From CAWAVN01 sp963825075 (GTDB lineage Bacteria > Planctomycetota > Planctomycetia > Planctomycetales > Planctomycetaceae), in NCBI GenBank assembly GCA_963825075.1, contig CAWGRX010000018.1:62001-126000 (forward strand): 64,000 nt of DNA. The letters run 5' to 3'. The notes beneath the pieces are model-generated. The model searched no databases, was not told the origin of the DNA, and was given only the letters and a program-made list of their open reading frames with translations. A program made the position numbers and the translations under genes. Positions within the stretch are counted from its first letter, which is position 1. Each line of letters starts with the position of its first letter. Shown here piece by piece: positions 34,970-44,310 of this stretch.

Positions 34970-35470
34970 CTAACGGTTGAAATTCGTGCGTTCGCATCGT
35001 TTGTCGGTGGCTTGTTCGAATTGGGCGACGGTTTCGTTGAGGGTATCCTGGCAATTGCCCTGCCAGGCGAGCACGCGTTTTTCCGAGCGGATGAGCAGCC
35101 ACAACCGATACCGCCCGCCCATCCAGGGGAAGAGCCAATCGAACGCCCAAAAGGTGAAGAGCGTCCCGACGCCGATGATGAAAACCCACAAGAGGCCGAC
35201 GGGTTCTTCGATGTCCACGCCCAACGCTTCGATGCGGCTTAGCCGATATTTCTGAACTTTAAGAGGCACAAACCCGATGACGAATTGCTGCTCGAAGCGG
35301 TCTTCACAAAGTCGGCCGAGACGGTAACTGCCGATCATCAGCGTCCAAAAGATCAAAGCGAAAGCTTTCGCTCCCCAACCGACGTTTGAAATAAACAACG
35401 GCAGCATGAAGACCGCCAGGATGCCGGCCCGCAAGACCACGCGCGGATGGGGTTTGAGTTGGTACTCCAT
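34970..35470 (-). CDS. Small membrane protein, unknown function
   Basis: 166 residues with two hydrophobic blocks: VVLRAGILAVFMLPLFISNV with AFALIFWTLMIGSYRLG, and LLWVFIIGVGTLFTFWAFDW. A soluble segment between them (QQFVIGFVPLKVQKYRLSRI) and a basic C-terminal tail are visible. The layout is reminiscent of small PH-like or photosystem-assembly-like membrane proteins, but no family is assigned. Convergent with the metallo-beta-lactamase gene. Confidence 0.65.
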   Translation of the reverse strand: MEYQLKPHPRVVLRAGILAVFMLPLFISNVGWGAKAFALIFWTLMIGSYRLGRLCEDRFEQQFVIGFVPLKVQKYRLSRIEALGVDIEEPVGLLWVFIIGVGTLFTFWAFDWLFPWMGGRYRLWLLIRSEKRVLAWQGNCQDTLNETVAQFEQATDKRCERTNFNR

Positions 35471-35532
35471 GCCGAGTTAACGTGATCGCGCCAATCTCGG
35501 ATCACAGTTTTTTGCTCAAATCCGGCCCGCAG

Positions 35533-36120
35533 TCACAATTCAATCTTCGCCCCCAGGAGTTTGATAAACTCGGCCAGCCATCGCGGGTGGGCGGGCCAGG
35601 CGGGGGCGGTGACGAGTTTGGAGTCGGCATCGGTGAGGGCCTGATCCACGGGGACTTCGACGTATTCGCCGCCGGAGTTCGTCACGTCGGGACCGCAGGC
35701 CGGGTAGGCGGTGCAGCGGGTGCCTCTCAGCACGCCGGCGGCGGCGAGGACTTGCAGGCCGTGACAGATGGCCGCGATCGGTTTCCCCGCCAGCACGAAA
35801 TGCCGGACGATTTCGAGGACTCTGGCGTTGAGGCGAATGTATTCCGGGGCCCGGCCGCCGGGGACCACCAGCCCGGCGTATTCCTCCAGGTTGATTTCCG
35901 AGAACGTGGCATTCAGCGTGAAGTTGTGCCCCGGTTTTTCGGAATAGGTCTGATCGCCCTCGAAGTCGTGCACCGCGGTGCGAACCTGCTCGCCGGCTTT
36001 TTTATCCGGACAGATCGCATGCACCGTGTAACCGAGCATTTGAAGCGCCTGGAACGGCACCATCATTTCGTAATCTTCCACGAAATCGCCGGTGAGGATC
36101 AAAATCTTCGCAGCAGCCAT
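35533..36120 (-). CDS. DJ-1/PfpI family protein
   Basis: 195 residues, class I glutamine amidotransferase-like fold. The nucleophile elbow is KPIAAICHGLQVLAAAGVLR with Cys in AICHG; the Glu partner is in DFVEDYEMMVPFQALQ and the region VVPGGRAPEYIRL is kept. Members are chaperones, glyoxalase III or proteases; the substrate is not determined by the sequence. It is followed on the same strand by the small membrane protein gene at 35470. Confidence 0.88.
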   Translation of the reverse strand: MAAAKILILTGDFVEDYEMMVPFQALQMLGYTVHAICPDKKAGEQVRTAVHDFEGDQTYSEKPGHNFTLNATFSEINLEEYAGLVVPGGRAPEYIRLNARVLEIVRHFVLAGKPIAAICHGLQVLAAAGVLRGTRCTAYPACGPDVTNSGGEYVEVPVDQALTDADSKLVTAPAWPAHPRWLAEFIKLLGAKIEL

Positions 36121-36183
36121 CGCGGTGTCTCTCCAGAAATGAACGGCGTGGCGCTCACAAAAAGATACTGATGTGACCGCCCC

Positions 36184-36927
36184 TTACAGCAGCGTGTCGA
36201 GGAGCATCTTGAGTTTTCGCATTTCCAGGGGGCGGTCGATTTGGTCGTTGAATTCGGGAATCAAATCCACGGAGAGTCCCAAATTGTATCCCTGCTTTTC
36301 GAGTTGGCTAATGAGCCGGGCATAATCCACTTCGCCCAGGCCGGTTTGGACCTGGATTTGGTCGGGCGACGTGTCCCGAAGCTGAACATGATGCACATAG
36401 GGAAATACGACGTCGTAGCTCTGCCCCCGGCAAGGGCCGCAGATGTAATAGCTGGGATCGAGCGTCAGCCCCAAACCGGGCACGGCCTGGCACAATTCGA
36501 CGGCAGTGCGGGGATCTTCGGTCAGGTGGCCGGTTTTGGTTTTGATGGATAACCGCACGCCGTCGTGTCCGGTGATCTTGACGAACTCCCGCAGCCGATC
36601 AATCTCGGTGTTGAAAGGCGTCCCCAAAGGCGAGGCCGGGACGGTCAACTGGGCAATCCGCATCATTTTTGCCAATTTGGAAAGCCCGGCGAGCGTGTTT
36701 GTCTCAAGATCTTCTTCCACCGTGATGGCGATGGGCGTCATGCGGGTGGTTTCCCGGTAGGTGGTGAAGAACTTTTCCGGCTCCCCGGCCGTCTGGGCGG
36801 GATGCAAATGCGAGCCGGCTTCGCTCATCCAGATCTCGATTTTGTCATATTCGAGATCGGAAATGAGCCCGCAGGCTTCAAAAAACGACTTTTCGGCGAA
36901 ACAGCGGCTGGAAGCGGCGACAAACAC
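36184..36927 (-). CDS. Sugar phosphate isomerase/epimerase-like TIM barrel
   Basis: 247 residues from a GTG start at 36927 with AAGGAG six bases upstream. TIM-barrel AP-endonuclease-2-like fold; candidate metal ligands are in LGLTLDPSYYICGPCRGQ and VHHVQLRDTSPDQIQVQTG, with LGEVDYARLISQLEKQGY. Probable isomerase or epimerase of a carbohydrate; specificity unknown. It lies upstream of the DJ-1 gene on the same strand with a 63-base gap. Confidence 0.82.
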   Translation of the reverse strand: MFVAASSRCFAEKSFFEACGLISDLEYDKIEIWMSEAGSHLHPAQTAGEPEKFFTTYRETTRMTPIAITVEEDLETNTLAGLSKLAKMMRIAQLTVPASPLGTPFNTEIDRLREFVKITGHDGVRLSIKTKTGHLTEDPRTAVELCQAVPGLGLTLDPSYYICGPCRGQSYDVVFPYVHHVQLRDTSPDQIQVQTGLGEVDYARLISQLEKQGYNLGLSVDLIPEFNDQIDRPLEMRKLKMLLDTLL

Positions 36928-37275
36928 TTCGCACTCCTTGCGTGTTGCTCTCGGTCCACAAAAAATCCGACCTTATCCCCCGAAGCGGCGCAAGCGCAGG
37001 GCGTTTGGGGGAGATCGAGACATTAGGCAATGGGGGGTGGCGGCAAAAAAAGAGGGGCGGCCGCGCTCTGTTGTCAATTTATCCCGGTTGTAGCGGTTCT
37101 GCAAGACCGATGGGTTCGATTCGTTCGCCCGGTTCTGTGTTTGCAGAGGATTCTCCGCATTTCACCGGGAAAGCCGCCGATAATCAACAAGGAACACAAA
37201 GGGAGTGGCCCATTCGTCGCCCCTGGAATTGGAATCAAAATGAACTCACCTTCGGAAAGTTCGAGAGGGGGAATT
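36928..37275. other. Divergent intergenic region
   Basis: About 350 bases between divergent genes. A hairpin of type TCCCCCGAA/TTTGGGGGA lies around 36976-37015. No gene or known regulatory element is recognised. Confidence 0.4.
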
Positions 37276-37833
37276 ATGAAATGGAATTGGGCCTGGGCGG
37301 GAGCCGCCTGCTTGTTGGTCTTGGGGCCTGGGAATTTCAGCCAGGCCGGGGAACCCCGGGTGGTTCGCGCTCAGGGAGGCATGGCCTACCCGGAATCCCA
37401 GCCAATGATGTCCCACCCGTCGGCGGGTTACCCGATGTACGGCGGCTCTCCCACGGGCTATCCGGATCCGTATGCCGTTGATCCGTCGGCATACCCCCCG
37501 GATGCGTACCTCAGCTTCCCGAACGGGGAGTTTTGCGAAGACTGCGATCATTGCCCAACCGGGCATTGCTTCTGGCACTGCTCGCCGACCGGCAAATGCC
37601 ACCACTGCCTGCATTACATTTTCACGCTCGGCGGCAAACAGTCGAACTATTCCCGGATTCTCAGCCGATCGCGGCAGCGGAATCCGACCCAGTTGGACTT
37701 TGAAAATCTGTACCGCTACAAGGCTCCGAAGGATCTCGTTTATCCCCCGGCCAACCAGCCCGCCGGTGTGGTGGTCTATCCATATTACACGTGCAAAGGC
37801 CCCGACGATTTCTTTTTGAACCAAACGCCATAG
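37276..37833 (+). CDS. Secreted Pro/Tyr- and Cys-rich protein
   Basis: 185 residues. The ATG at 37276 follows GAGGGGGAATT and starts a signal peptide (NWAWAGAACLLVLGPGNFSQA). The mature protein has a Pro/Gly/Tyr-rich stretch (GYPMYGGSPTGYPDPYAVDP) and a cysteine cluster (CEDCDHCPTGHCFWHCSPTG then KCHHCLHYIFTLGGKQ), eight or more Cys in about 35 residues, which may bind metal or form disulfides. The final part, PPANQPAGVVVYPYYTCKG, is ordered-looking. A planctomycete surface or secreted protein of unknown role is likely. Confidence 0.75.
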   Translation: MKWNWAWAGAACLLVLGPGNFSQAGEPRVVRAQGGMAYPESQPMMSHPSAGYPMYGGSPTGYPDPYAVDPSAYPPDAYLSFPNGEFCEDCDHCPTGHCFWHCSPTGKCHHCLHYIFTLGGKQSNYSRILSRSRQRNPTQLDFENLYRYKAPKDLVYPPANQPAGVVVYPYYTCKGPDDFFLNQTP

Positions 37834-37932
37834 TCCGGCTGATGAACCAAACCGAAATCCGGGAAACGAGGGGGTTTCCCAACCTATCCCTTTTCGCATC
37901 TCCGCAGCATCCCATACGAAGAGGGCTTGGAC

Positions 37933-37968
37933 AAACGCCCCGGCTAAAACGCTGGGGCGTTTTGCTTT
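37933..37968 (+). terminator. Rho-independent terminator
   Basis: Stem AAACGCCCC / GGGGCGTTT (37933-37941 and 37954-37962) with a GGC/GCT-closed loop and TTTTGCTTTG after it. Ends the Cys-rich protein gene; lies just before the convergent cardiolipin synthase stop. Confidence 0.9.
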
Positions 37969-37987
37969 GCTTGAAAGGGGTTTACTC

Positions 37988-39418
37988 TCACAGCACCGGC
38001 GTAAACAGCCGGCAGGTGTTTTCGCGGATGATTCTCCATTTGGGGCGGACCAGCCATTCTTCCAAGTCCAATTTTTTGGCGTATTGGATATCTTCCTCAA
38101 AATCTTCCTGCAGATGGTGGGCCATCTTCGTGTCGTACATCACGACGCCGACTTCAAAATTCAACAGCAAACTGCGGCAGTCGAAGTTCGGCGACCCCAC
38201 CAAAGACCAGCAGCCATCCACGGTGAGCGTTTTGGAGTGCAGCAATCCCCTTTCGTATTCGTAAATCTCCACACCCGCCCGCAGAAGGTTTTCGTAAAAT
38301 GACTGGGCGGCCCAGACGGTGGGCATGTGAGCCGAGCGCTGGGAAAGGAGCAGCCGCACTTTCACTCCACGATACGCGGCCGATTCTAAAGCGGCGGCCA
38401 AGGCTTCCGTGGGTACGAAATATGATGTCGCCATTGTGATGCTGCGGTCGGCGTTGGTGAGGGCCGCGAACATCAATTGATGAAGCACCGCGACTTCGCC
38501 CGCCGGCTCTCCCGCCAACGTTTGGGCGGTGACCGCGCCGGCTTCTTCAGGCGACGGATAAAACCGCGGGTCGGTGAGTTCCTCTTTTGTCGCGTAATAC
38601 CAATCCTCGGCGAAGATCTGCTGAAGCTGCAGCACCACCGGGCCGACGATCCGGAGATGCGTGTCCCGCCAATACCCCAGGTGCGGATTTTTGCCGAGGT
38701 ATTCATCCCCGATGTTCATCCCGCCCGTGAATCCAATCTGGCCGTCCACGATCACAATTTTGCGGTGGCTCCTGAGATTGATCGCCCGCCGAAATCGCAT
38801 CGTGCCCGGCAGGAACGTGGCGACCTTGATCCCCGCATCCCGCATAGGCTGGAGGAATTTCCACCGGAGCTTCATGGATCCGATGTTGTCGTACAAAAAT
38901 CGCACCTTCACGCCTTCGCGGGCTTTCTGAATCAAAAGGTCGCGAAGCTTCGTTCCCGTTTCGTCCGGCTGCCAGATGTAATACTCCAGGTGCACGTGGT
39001 CCTTGGCTTCGCGGACGCCTTGCTCGATCAATCCCAGCGTTTGATGCGTGTCGGAGAGAATCTCAATATGGTTGCCCGTGGTGGGCACCGTCTCGGCCAC
39101 ACGGTTGGCCAGCCGCATGAGTTCCAACTGCTGTTGGGAGAGGGCCGAATCGGGGATGTATTGATACTGCGACAACTCCGGCAGGCTGCGGCCGATGACG
39201 CGGGCGGCGTGGGCTTTGCGATGGGCCTTTCGCTCGACCTTGTTGATGCCGAATACAAGAAACAGAATGCCCCCCAAAATCGGCAGCGTGAAAATCGTAA
39301 TCAGCCACGCCACCATCGAGGAGGGATGCTTGCGGCGGTTGAGCATCAGCGACGGGATGAGCGTCAACTGCATCAAGTACCCGATCGCGGTCAACGTCCA
39401 GGCCCAATACGGCTCCAT
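37988..39418 (-). CDS. cls: Cardiolipin synthase (phospholipase D family)
   Basis: 476 residues. Two N-terminal membrane helices (WTLTAIGYLMQLTLIPSLML and LITIFTLPILGGILFLVFGI) precede two PLD domains, each with an HxKxxxxD motif: SHRKIVIVDGQIGFTGGMN and LLHSKTLTVDGCWSLVGSPN. Forms cardiolipin from two phosphatidylglycerols at the membrane. Length and order match bacterial ClsA-type enzymes. Stands alone. Confidence 0.93.
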   Translation of the reverse strand: MEPYWAWTLTAIGYLMQLTLIPSLMLNRRKHPSSMVAWLITIFTLPILGGILFLVFGINKVERKAHRKAHAARVIGRSLPELSQYQYIPDSALSQQQLELMRLANRVAETVPTTGNHIEILSDTHQTLGLIEQGVREAKDHVHLEYYIWQPDETGTKLRDLLIQKAREGVKVRFLYDNIGSMKLRWKFLQPMRDAGIKVATFLPGTMRFRRAINLRSHRKIVIVDGQIGFTGGMNIGDEYLGKNPHLGYWRDTHLRIVGPVVLQLQQIFAEDWYYATKEELTDPRFYPSPEEAGAVTAQTLAGEPAGEVAVLHQLMFAALTNADRSITMATSYFVPTEALAAALESAAYRGVKVRLLLSQRSAHMPTVWAAQSFYENLLRAGVEIYEYERGLLHSKTLTVDGCWSLVGSPNFDCRSLLLNFEVGVVMYDTKMAHHLQEDFEEDIQYAKKLDLEEWLVRPKWRIIRENTCRLFTPVL

Positions 39419-39511
39419 CGTGAAACGCCTTGCCTTAAAAATAACGGGCGAACGGCACCCAAGAACCGTCCGCCCGCGGAAAACCCCGTCATGCGATGTT
39501 GACCGCTCGGA

Positions 39512-40441
39512 TCACTTGGCGTATTTGACGTAGTCTTGATAGACCTTCGCCACGTCCGCCTGTTTGGTGTCGCCGGCGTGGATGTAAATGCCGTACCGCA
39601 ATTCGAGCGTTTCACCGGGCTTGACGGTGACGGGTTTTGCGCCCTGTTTGGCGTAGGCCTGTTCGCCGAAGGGACTGATGGAGAACAGCCCGTAATTGCG
39701 GACGTGATACCGTGACGGGCGGAAGTTTTCGGGATTGTCGAACAGCGCGACGCCGAAGGTCTTGCCGTCGATCATCCCGTAGTAATCGACCCAGCCCGCG
39801 GTTTTGCCCCAGGCTTGTTTGGTGCCTTTTTGGCCTTCGGAATTGACGACGTGCCCGCCGTTGCTCTCCTCCATCGAATCGACCATGCGGAATCCGAACA
39901 GTCCTTCCTTCGTGTCGCCGAAGGTCACGGGTTTATTCAAGGCTTTGAAGCGGATGTCATAAGCCATCAGCCGATTCGCGAAAATGCTGATCGTGGTGGT
40001 TTCTTCCAGAATCGGCTTGCCGTCTTCGCCCAGCCAATGATTGACGAGCTGCAGTTGGGCCGGGTTGCCTTCGGCTTTCAAAACCTTGGCGGAAGCGTTT
40101 TCGATCTTACCTCTCTCGGCCCAGAACTTGATGTCGTTGACCTCATCGACGGCCACCCAAATCCCCTTGTGGTGGGGATGATCGCCCCTGTCGCCCGGCT
40201 TGACGATGGGCCGGGTCATCACCGTGCCGCCCGGACCATACACCGGTGACGCGAACGGCTTGGGCCAGCGCTTGGCGAGATTATACACCGTCAGTTCCTG
40301 GTCGCCGACGAACACGTTCACCAACTGGTTCTTGTCGTCCTTCTGGATGCGGACGGTTCGGCCTTCCTCGGCCGCGATCGCTTGTCCGGCCAGCGCCAGC
40401 ACAACGGCCGCGAGACTGAAAAATGGGAATTGTCGTTTCAC
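39512..40441 (-). CDS. DUF6807 (PmoA-like) exported protein
   Basis: About 309 residues from a GTG at 40441, preceded by GAGGAAACC; earlier in-frame starts give an unlikely basic leader. Signal peptide FPFFSLAAVVLALAGQAIA. The domain has PVYGPGGTVMTRPIVKPGDR, HPHHKGIWVAVDEVNDIKFW and VDYYGMIDGKTFGVALFDNP, typical of the large PmoA-like/DUF6807 family of planctomycetes and Bacteroidetes. The name is historical; it is not methane monooxygenase. The conserved HPHHKG suggests a metal or sugar site. Followed after 94 bases by the cardiolipin synthase gene on the same strand. Confidence 0.85.
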   Translation of the reverse strand: MKRQFPFFSLAAVVLALAGQAIAAEEGRTVRIQKDDKNQLVNVFVGDQELTVYNLAKRWPKPFASPVYGPGGTVMTRPIVKPGDRGDHPHHKGIWVAVDEVNDIKFWAERGKIENASAKVLKAEGNPAQLQLVNHWLGEDGKPILEETTTISIFANRLMAYDIRFKALNKPVTFGDTKEGLFGFRMVDSMEESNGGHVVNSEGQKGTKQAWGKTAGWVDYYGMIDGKTFGVALFDNPENFRPSRYHVRNYGLFSISPFGEQAYAKQGAKPVTVKPGETLELRYGIYIHAGDTKQADVAKVYQDYVKYAK

Positions 40442-40499
40442 AGTGGTTTCCTCTCGTTTGAACAACACGGGGTGGAACGAAACGTTCGTTATGGTGGTT

Positions 40500-40625
40500 C
40501 GAGAAAAAGATTTTCTATGAGCCGGAACGCGCAAGGGTCCGGTTGTCTTTGGGAACCGGGGCGGACCGCCCTGCGGGCGGCGCCCCCCGGCGGCTAATGG
40601 ATGCAACTTCCACACAATGAAGTAA
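40500..40625 (+). repeat. Dispersed repeat, copy 4
   Basis: Has TGAGCCGGAACGCGC, GGGCGGACCGCCCTGCGGG and GGCGGCTAATGGATGCAAC in the same order as the copies at 3456 and 5552. Sits directly upstream of the DUF6807 gene. Confidence 0.65.
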
Positions 40626-40779
40626 AGGCATCTGTCATCGTATCCTACCCAAACTTGCAGTCGAGTCCAAAGCCCGCTAAAAGCGATTTTCTTGAATCAG
40701 TCGTTCCAAAAAGCTCGGAAAAACGATTTGGCTTTTTTGAGAAGTAAGTGGTTTTAAAGATTCCGAAGTCGCAACACCG

Positions 40780-40799
40780 CTTACTTCGTGCGCGGCTCA
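40780..40799 (+). repeat. 20-bp direct repeat, copy A
   Basis: CTTACTTCGTGCGCGGCTCA; the identical 20-mer occurs in the same orientation at 44306-44325. Both copies are followed by TTTTTGGAAC-type sequence (after 4 and about 31 bases) and both stand 70-80 bases before a gene start (40880 and 44397). Confidence 0.8.
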
Positions 40800-40879
40800 G
40801 CCGTTTTTGGAACAACTTTAACTGGCATTTTACTCGGAAAGACCTGTTTTCCCAAACGAGCACCAAGATTCCATACGCC

Positions 40880-41494
40880 ATGCCCGATTTCCCGAAACGC
40901 CTGCTGCCCGCGCCTTCGCCCCTCTATGTCCCGGCCGCCCACCGCGAGGCCGGGCTTTGGGAAATCTCCATCTGCGGCGATTTGACCGACAAGCAACCCG
41001 AACAGATCGGCCGGCTTACTGAGTTTCCCCGAAACAGCCGAGGCGTTGTCTATTTCGATTCCGGCGGCGGCAGCGTCTATGCGGGGTTGGCGCTGGCCAC
41101 CGTGATTCGGCTCCGCGGTTTGAAAGCCATCGGCGTCGTCGCGGGGGAATGCTCGTCGGCGGCGCTGTTGCCGTTCGCCGCATGCTGCCAGCGCTACGTC
41201 ACGGCGCATTCGACGTTGCTATTTCACCCGATGCGCTGGCAAAGCGAAGAGGATGTCCGCTTCGAGGAAGCCGTGGAATGGGCCAGGCATTTCAAGGTCA
41301 TGGAAGAAGACATCGACCGGCTGTTGGCCCGGATGTTCAATATCGACGAGGACAAGCTCAGCGAGTGGACCCGCCCCGGCCGGTTTTTGACCGGCAAGGA
41401 ACTGGTCGAAGCCGGCCTCGCCAAACCGCTCGATCTATTCGCCGGCGACTTGTGGAGCCAAATCGCCTCGAGCAACCTGAAAACCGAAAACTGA
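40880..41494 (+). CDS. Clp-like serine protease (SDH/ClpP fold)
   Basis: 204 residues from the ATG at 40880. ClpP/crotonase fold with VVYFDSGGGSVYAGLALAT, the nucleophile Ser in VAGECSSAALLPFAAC and the catalytic His in TLLFHPMRWQ, spaced as in ClpP. The C-terminal RPGRFLTGKELVEAGLAKPL matches the ClpP end. No Clp ATPase is adjacent. It may be a non-canonical, free ClpP-like peptidase. Convergent with the peptidase gene at 41504, ten bases apart. Confidence 0.85.
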   Translation: MPDFPKRLLPAPSPLYVPAAHREAGLWEISICGDLTDKQPEQIGRLTEFPRNSRGVVYFDSGGGSVYAGLALATVIRLRGLKAIGVVAGECSSAALLPFAACCQRYVTAHSTLLFHPMRWQSEEDVRFEEAVEWARHFKVMEEDIDRLLARMFNIDEDKLSEWTRPGRFLTGKELVEAGLAKPLDLFAGDLWSQIASSNLKTEN

Positions 41495-41503
41495 GAATCC
41501 TCG

Positions 41504-42718
41504 CTACTTCGCCGATTGTCCGAGCCAATCCGTGGCTAATAACAGAGCGATCTGGCAGGCGTTGAGATAGTCGTTGATGTCTAGGGCCTCATCCACGGTG
41601 TGCACGTTTCGTTGGCCGCAGCCCATCGTGACCGTGGGGAGGCCGCGGGCGGACAGCCAATTCGCGTCGAGTCCGCCGTTGGAGATCTTGGTTTCCGCCG
41701 ACATCCCCGCCGCCCGCACCGCGGACAACGCCGCTTGGACCACCGGCTCGTCGTCCGCAAGCCGGAACGATTCGTACTTCAAGTCGGCCGCGAATTGGAC
41801 CCGGCCCGTTTTGCCTTCATCGTTTTTCACCGCTTTGGCCGCCCGCGCGAACGCAGCCTGATACTCCCGCACAATCCGTTCGCGGAACTTCGGATCGTGG
41901 CTCCGCGCCTCGGCCCGCAACACCAGCCGGGGCGTGACGACATTCGTGGCTTCGCCGGCTTCGATAAAACCGATGTTGCTCGTGCCCTTATTTTTGCCCT
42001 TCTGGATCAAGCCATGCCAACCGTTCTCTACAAGCTCTGCAATCGCCCACCCCGCAATCGCGATGGCGCTGATGCCATGTTCCGGTTGGACGCCCGCGTG
42101 GCTGGCAAGGCCTTCAATTTCAATCTGAATCGCATAATCGCCCGTCGCCCCGATCGTCACGATGTTCGGAATACTGCCGTCCCAATTGAAACAGAGTTTC
42201 GGACCGCCCAACTTCGACAAACTGACGTGCCTGGCCCCCAACAGGCCGATTTCCTCTTGCACCGGCCAAAATAAAGTCAACGGCGGATGCGGGAGGTTTT
42301 GCTTGAGGATTTCCAGGATCGCGGTCAGCACCACGCCGGCCCCCGCCCGGTTGTCCGCCCCCAGGGCCGTGTGCGGATCCTTGGCGATGATCTCATCGCC
42401 CCGCCGCACCGGCCGGCTGCCCACGCACAACGGCACCGTATCGATATGGGCCATCAATAACCGTCTCGGCCCGCGGAGCGTGCCTTTCAGTTTGACGATC
42501 AAGTTGCCCACTTCGCCCCCCGCCGGGCTCTTCTTGTGAGTCGCATCCGTCTGGATGTCGGAAGCATTCACTCCCGCTTCGAGGAGTTCCTTGGTAATAG
42601 ACTCGACGACCGCTCTTTCCTGGCAACTCTTGCCGGGAATCGCCATCATTCGCGTAACGCGATCCACGGCGGATTTTCGGGAAACGGTCGGCGACGTTGA
42701 AGGCGATGATGGAGACAT
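41504..42718 (-). CDS. M20 family (PepT-like) metallopeptidase
   Basis: 404 residues. Metal-site motifs: LLMAHIDTVPLCVG (HxD), ALGADNRAGAGVVLTAI (Asp), WPVQEEIGLLGARHV (Glu Glu), TIGATGDYAIQIEIEGLASH and a late CGQRNVHTVDEALDI (His). Probable di- or tripeptide aminopeptidase or related amidase with two zinc ions. The N-terminus has about 20 extra Ser/Pro-rich residues. Confidence 0.9.
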   Translation of the reverse strand: MSPSSPSTSPTVSRKSAVDRVTRMMAIPGKSCQERAVVESITKELLEAGVNASDIQTDATHKKSPAGGEVGNLIVKLKGTLRGPRRLLMAHIDTVPLCVGSRPVRRGDEIIAKDPHTALGADNRAGAGVVLTAILEILKQNLPHPPLTLFWPVQEEIGLLGARHVSLSKLGGPKLCFNWDGSIPNIVTIGATGDYAIQIEIEGLASHAGVQPEHGISAIAIAGWAIAELVENGWHGLIQKGKNKGTSNIGFIEAGEATNVVTPRLVLRAEARSHDPKFRERIVREYQAAFARAAKAVKNDEGKTGRVQFAADLKYESFRLADDEPVVQAALSAVRAAGMSAETKISNGGLDANWLSARGLPTVTMGCGQRNVHTVDEALDINDYLNACQIALLLATDWLGQSAK

Positions 42719-43059
42719 AGACGTGACCTAAGGGCTTCAAAGGAATAAACTAGATTCGATTCGCGTTGGATCATAACGGAATCCGCGGAAACATTAACGA
42801 TGGGTCAAGAAATTATTGACTTCGATCCCGTTTTAAAACGTCATGAACCAACTGCCGAATGAAATTGCTGTCGCCACTTCGCGGCTTTCTCTCTTTTCGA
42901 AATCTTTGTCTGTGGGCTGACGCCCGCAGCTATGCGCTGCCGCCGCTTCGCGGCTGGCACCGTTTGATCATTAAATGTCTGATTTTGATGTTTGATGAAA
43001 AAGCATGATTTGCGATGATAGGGGCCTTAACATATCGCCTTTTCATTTGGAGACCAAGG
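42719..43059. other. Gap upstream of the ISAzo13-like transposase
   Basis: Holds GGCTGACGCCCGCAGCTATG and GCCGCCGCTTCGCGGCTGG (42918-42955), the second repeat type also seen at 30741. No clear left end of the insertion sequence could be fixed by eye; the transposase start has GGAGACCAAGG upstream. Confidence 0.45.
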
Positions 43060-44291
43060 ATGGCAAGTTCGACGATCGAGTGGATTGACGAAGACTCGAA
43101 GACGCACATGCGGAATTTCTACAATACGCTGTCGGAGAAAGACAAAAGGCGGTACGCGGCGGTGGAGGCGAAGCGGTTGGGGCATGGGGGGATCGAATAT
43201 GTTGCGAAAATCCTCGACTGTGCGACGAAAACCATCAGCCGGGGAATCCGAGAACTCGATTCGCTGGAGGATGATCCGGTGGCAGGCCGGGTGCGGCGCC
43301 GGGGAGCCGGTCGAAAAAAAACATAGCCCCCGATTCCGAAGTGGAACAAAACCTGAATTCGCTCACCGAAACACGCACCGCCGGCGATCCGGACAACCCA
43401 GACATCCGCTTTACGGACCTGACGCCAACGCGTCTGGAGCAGGAGCTTCTGGCGATGGGAACACCAGCGGGTGACGATGCGATCCGACAAGGGATGGACG
43501 AACACAACCTGCGTCTGAGGAAAATTCGGAAAGTGAAGGCCGGAGGTCAGTCTCCCGACCGAGAGGCCCAGTTTCAGAACATTGCTCAGCTCATCGAGGA
43601 TTACCGACAAGCTGGAAACCCATATTTTTCCGTGGATACCAAAGCCAAAGAGTTTCAAGGTCAACTGTTTCGCCAAGGCCGGGTTCGTTGCACCGAAGCC
43701 TTCGAAGCTTTTGATCATGACTTTCCCAGTTGGGCCGACGGCGTGATTATTCCGCATGGCATTTATGATCCCGTTCGCAATCGCGGGCACATGAATGTCG
43801 GCCTCTCCCACGACACGACCGAGTTCGCTTGTGACAGTTTCCAGTGGTACTGGAATCGAATTGGACGTCAGAGTTATCCCGATGCGGACTCGATTTTGCT
43901 GCTTGTGGATTGTGGAGGCAGTAATTCCGCGGCAAAGTATATTTTCAAACACGACCTGCAGGCGGTTGTCAATCAGATCGGCGTTGAGATCCGCGTGGCT
44001 CACTATCCCAGCTACTGTTCGAAATACAACCTCATCGAACGGCGATTCTTTCCCCATGTTAGCCGCGCCTGTACCGGCATGCTCTTTGATACGTTGGAAC
44101 GAGCCGTGGAGTTGATGCGTAAGACCTCGACTTCGACGGGGCTCAAAACAACCGTAAATGTCATTCGCAAAATCTACGAGACCGGACGCAATGCGACCGA
44201 GGCCATCAAAGAAGCCATCCGCTCAACCATCTGTTTCCATGAAACCCTGCCAAAATGGAATTACACCATTAAACCCCAAATCGGACACTAA
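43060..44291 (+). CDS. ISAzo13 family transposase, two overlapping frames
   Basis: First frame (43060-43326) gives the N-terminal DNA-binding part with FYNTLSEKDKRRYAAVEAKR, HGGIEYVAKILDCATKTISR and ends GRKKT. The second frame, one base back, continues with NIAPDSEVEQNLNSLTETRT, IAQLIEDYRQAGNPYFSVDT, HDTTEFACDSFQWYWNRIGR, LLVDCGGSNSAAKY and IEVRVAHYP-type segments ending KWNYTIKPQIGH. The join is at an eight-A run (43314-43321), A AAA AAA being a classic -1 slippery heptamer. Whether this is programmed frameshifting or an indel cannot be decided from one copy. The DDE-type Asp/Asp/Glu residues are carried in the second frame. Confidence 0.82.
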
Positions 44292-44296
44292 TTGAC

Positions 44297-44310
44297 CGAA
44301 CGGTCCTTAC
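44297..44310 (+). repeat. Right-end motif of the ISAzo13-like element
   Basis: CGAACGGTCCTTAC; its reverse complement GTAAGGACCGTTCG is identical to the left tip (3456-3469) of the 146-bp dispersed repeat. Lies six bases after the transposase stop. Suggests that the dispersed repeat may use the same transposase. Confidence 0.6.
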
